Of a stretch of 6,897 nt of DNA, positions 6,100 through 6,897 are shown one piece after another. Origin of the DNA: Nitrospirota bacterium. GTDB lineage: Bacteria > Nitrospirota > Thermodesulfovibrionia > Thermodesulfovibrionales > JdFR-88. The DNA lies in the NCBI GenBank assembly GCA_021825785.1, contig JAKAGP010000098.1:1-6897 (forward strand). Reading direction: 5' to 3'. How positions within the stretch are numbered: the stretch's first letter is position 1; each line of letters starts with the position of its first letter. Below the pieces are notes generated by a model. That model was not told where the DNA came from, ran no database searches, and saw only the letters and a list, made by a program, of their open reading frames with translations. A program made the position numbers and the translations under genes.

Positions 6100-6897
6100 T
6101 GTCTCCTCACGTACGCCCGCAGGTCCTCTTTAAGGGAATCCTGCCCCTGTAAGTCCTGCTCTCTTATCTGCCTGCCGGTGAACTTTAAAAAAACGTCATT
6201 GAGGGTCGGCCTCTGGAACCTTACGGAAAGGACCATATCCGGAAAGTTCCTTATAAGGGCGGGTATCTGTTCCTCGGCCCTTCCGCCCGTAAAGAAAAGC
6301 TCGCCATCCTTTTCGCCAGGCTCGATGTTCAGGGCATCTTTTATTTTAAGCGCAGCGGCCTTGTTATCGGTCGTCTTCAAAAAAATGATGTCCCCGCCAA
6401 GCGATCTTTTAAGGTCTTCCGGGCTGCCCTGGGCGATGATCCGCCCCCCGTCTATTATCGCAAGCCTGTCACATACCTCGGCCTCTTCCATGTAATGGGT
6501 CGTCATGAACACAGTTACGCCGTGCTCTTTGGGCAGTTCCGTTATGGCCTCCCACAAGCGGGAACGGCTCTGCGGGTCCAGCCCCAGGGTAGGCTCATCC
6601 ATGAAGAGCACTTTTGGCCTGTGGATGAGTCCTCGGGCGACTTCGAGCCTTCTCTTCATCCCGCCCGAGAATTTTTTTACCAGGTCGTCCCTTCTTTCAA
6701 AAAGGTCCATGAACCGCAGGGCGTTTTCCACCCTTCCCCTGATCTCTTTTTTTGCCACCCCGTAAATATAGGCATGGAATACGAGGTTCTCATATGCCGT
6801 AAGGTCCTTGTCCAGGGTGCTGTCCTGAAAGACTATGCCTATGGAACTCCTTACAAGCCTGGGCTCTTTTTTGCAATCATGCCCGTTTACAAGGGTC
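6096..6897 (-). CDS. ABC exporter ATP-binding subunit (DrrA/NodI-like), N-terminus outside window
   Basis: The frame stays open to the window edge, giving the last 266 residues of a protein usually 300-340 long. The GTG at 6758 is internal, since conserved domain sequence continues before it. The Q-loop is GIVFQDSTLD (visible 20-29, Q24); the ABC signature is SGGMKRRLE (about 77-85, the M variant usual in this family); Walker B is VLFMDEPT with D100/E101; the D-loop is LGLD (104-107); and the switch histidine is H134 in TTHYMEE. Walker A lies off-window. The tail carries a DrrA-type C-terminal domain with RPTLNDVFLKFTGR. It hydrolyses ATP on the cytoplasmic side to drive the ABC-2 permease encoded next. 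It overlaps the permease by four bases (TTGA). All visible catalytic residues are intact. Substrate unknown. Confidence 0.95.
   Translation of the reverse strand, partial: TLVNGHDCKKEPRLVRSSIGIVFQDSTLDKDLTAYENLVFHAYIYGVAKKEIRGRVENALRFMDLFERRDDLVKKFSGGMKRRLEVARGLIHRPKVLFMDEPTLGLDPQSRSRLWEAITELPKEHGVTVFMTTHYMEEAEVCDRLAIIDGGRIIAQGSPEDLKRSLGGDIIFLKTTDNKAAALKIKDALNIEPGEKDGELFFTGGRAEEQIPALIRNFPDMVLSVRFQRPTLNDVFLKFTGRQIREQDLQGQDSLKEDLRAYVRRH
6103..6108 (-). promoter_or_regulatory. Shine-Dalgarno site supporting the TTG start of the ABC permease
   Basis: On the minus strand, GAGGAG is followed by ACA and then TTG at 6099-6097. The site is inside the last codons of the ATPase gene. It resembles the ribosome site of the RND pump gene, which also precedes a TTGA stop/start overlap. 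Confidence 0.65.

Noticed and set aside
6756..6758. GTG as the start of the ABC ATPase
   Set aside because: Conserved Q-loop sequence continues in frame before it to the window edge, so this valine is internal.

Overview
The window carries two convergent gene blocks from a Gram-negative bacterium. Outer-membrane architecture is implied by an RND efflux pump with a periplasmic adaptor. Coding DNA is moderately GC-rich, with heavy use of AGG/AGA arginine and ATA isoleucine codons, and two genes start with TTG. That style suits Deltaproteobacteria, Nitrospirota and similar lineages, but the assignment is a weak inference. The window holds no rRNA, tRNA, CRISPR array or mobile element that I can see.

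Plus-strand block (1 to about 4525): the 3' part of an RND periplasmic adaptor gene; a complete 1103-residue RND inner-membrane pump; a 76-residue two-helix membrane protein of the DUF2892/YgaP-transmembrane type; and a 49-residue zinc-ribbon protein. The genes overlap by 4 and 17 bases or are separated by 8 bases. Each complete gene has a strong Shine-Dalgarno sequence, so this looks like one translationally coupled operon whose promoter lies before the window. Adaptor and pump should form a proton-driven exporter with an outer-membrane TolC-type channel, which is not encoded here. The two small proteins are candidate accessory factors of unknown role.

Convergent gap (4526 to 4665): 140 bases with two hairpins. 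The one at 4597-4616 is a textbook intrinsic terminator for the minus strand. The other, at 4543-4561, has no U-tract and is only a possible end for the plus-strand operon.

Minus-strand block (6897 down to 4666): a DrrA/NodI-type ABC ATPase, whose Walker A end lies outside the window; its ABC-2 permease partner, overlapping by 4 bases; and a DedA-family membrane protein 12 bases further on. ATPase and permease should form an exporter of unknown substrate. DedA proteins are linked to membrane lipid handling and proton-motive-force homeostasis. All of this is envelope transport and maintenance.

I see no clear undescribed system. The points most worth following are the two small genes coupled to the pump, especially the 49-residue zinc ribbon; the Lys-to-Arg change in the pump's proton relay; and the DedA gene in an ABC exporter operon.
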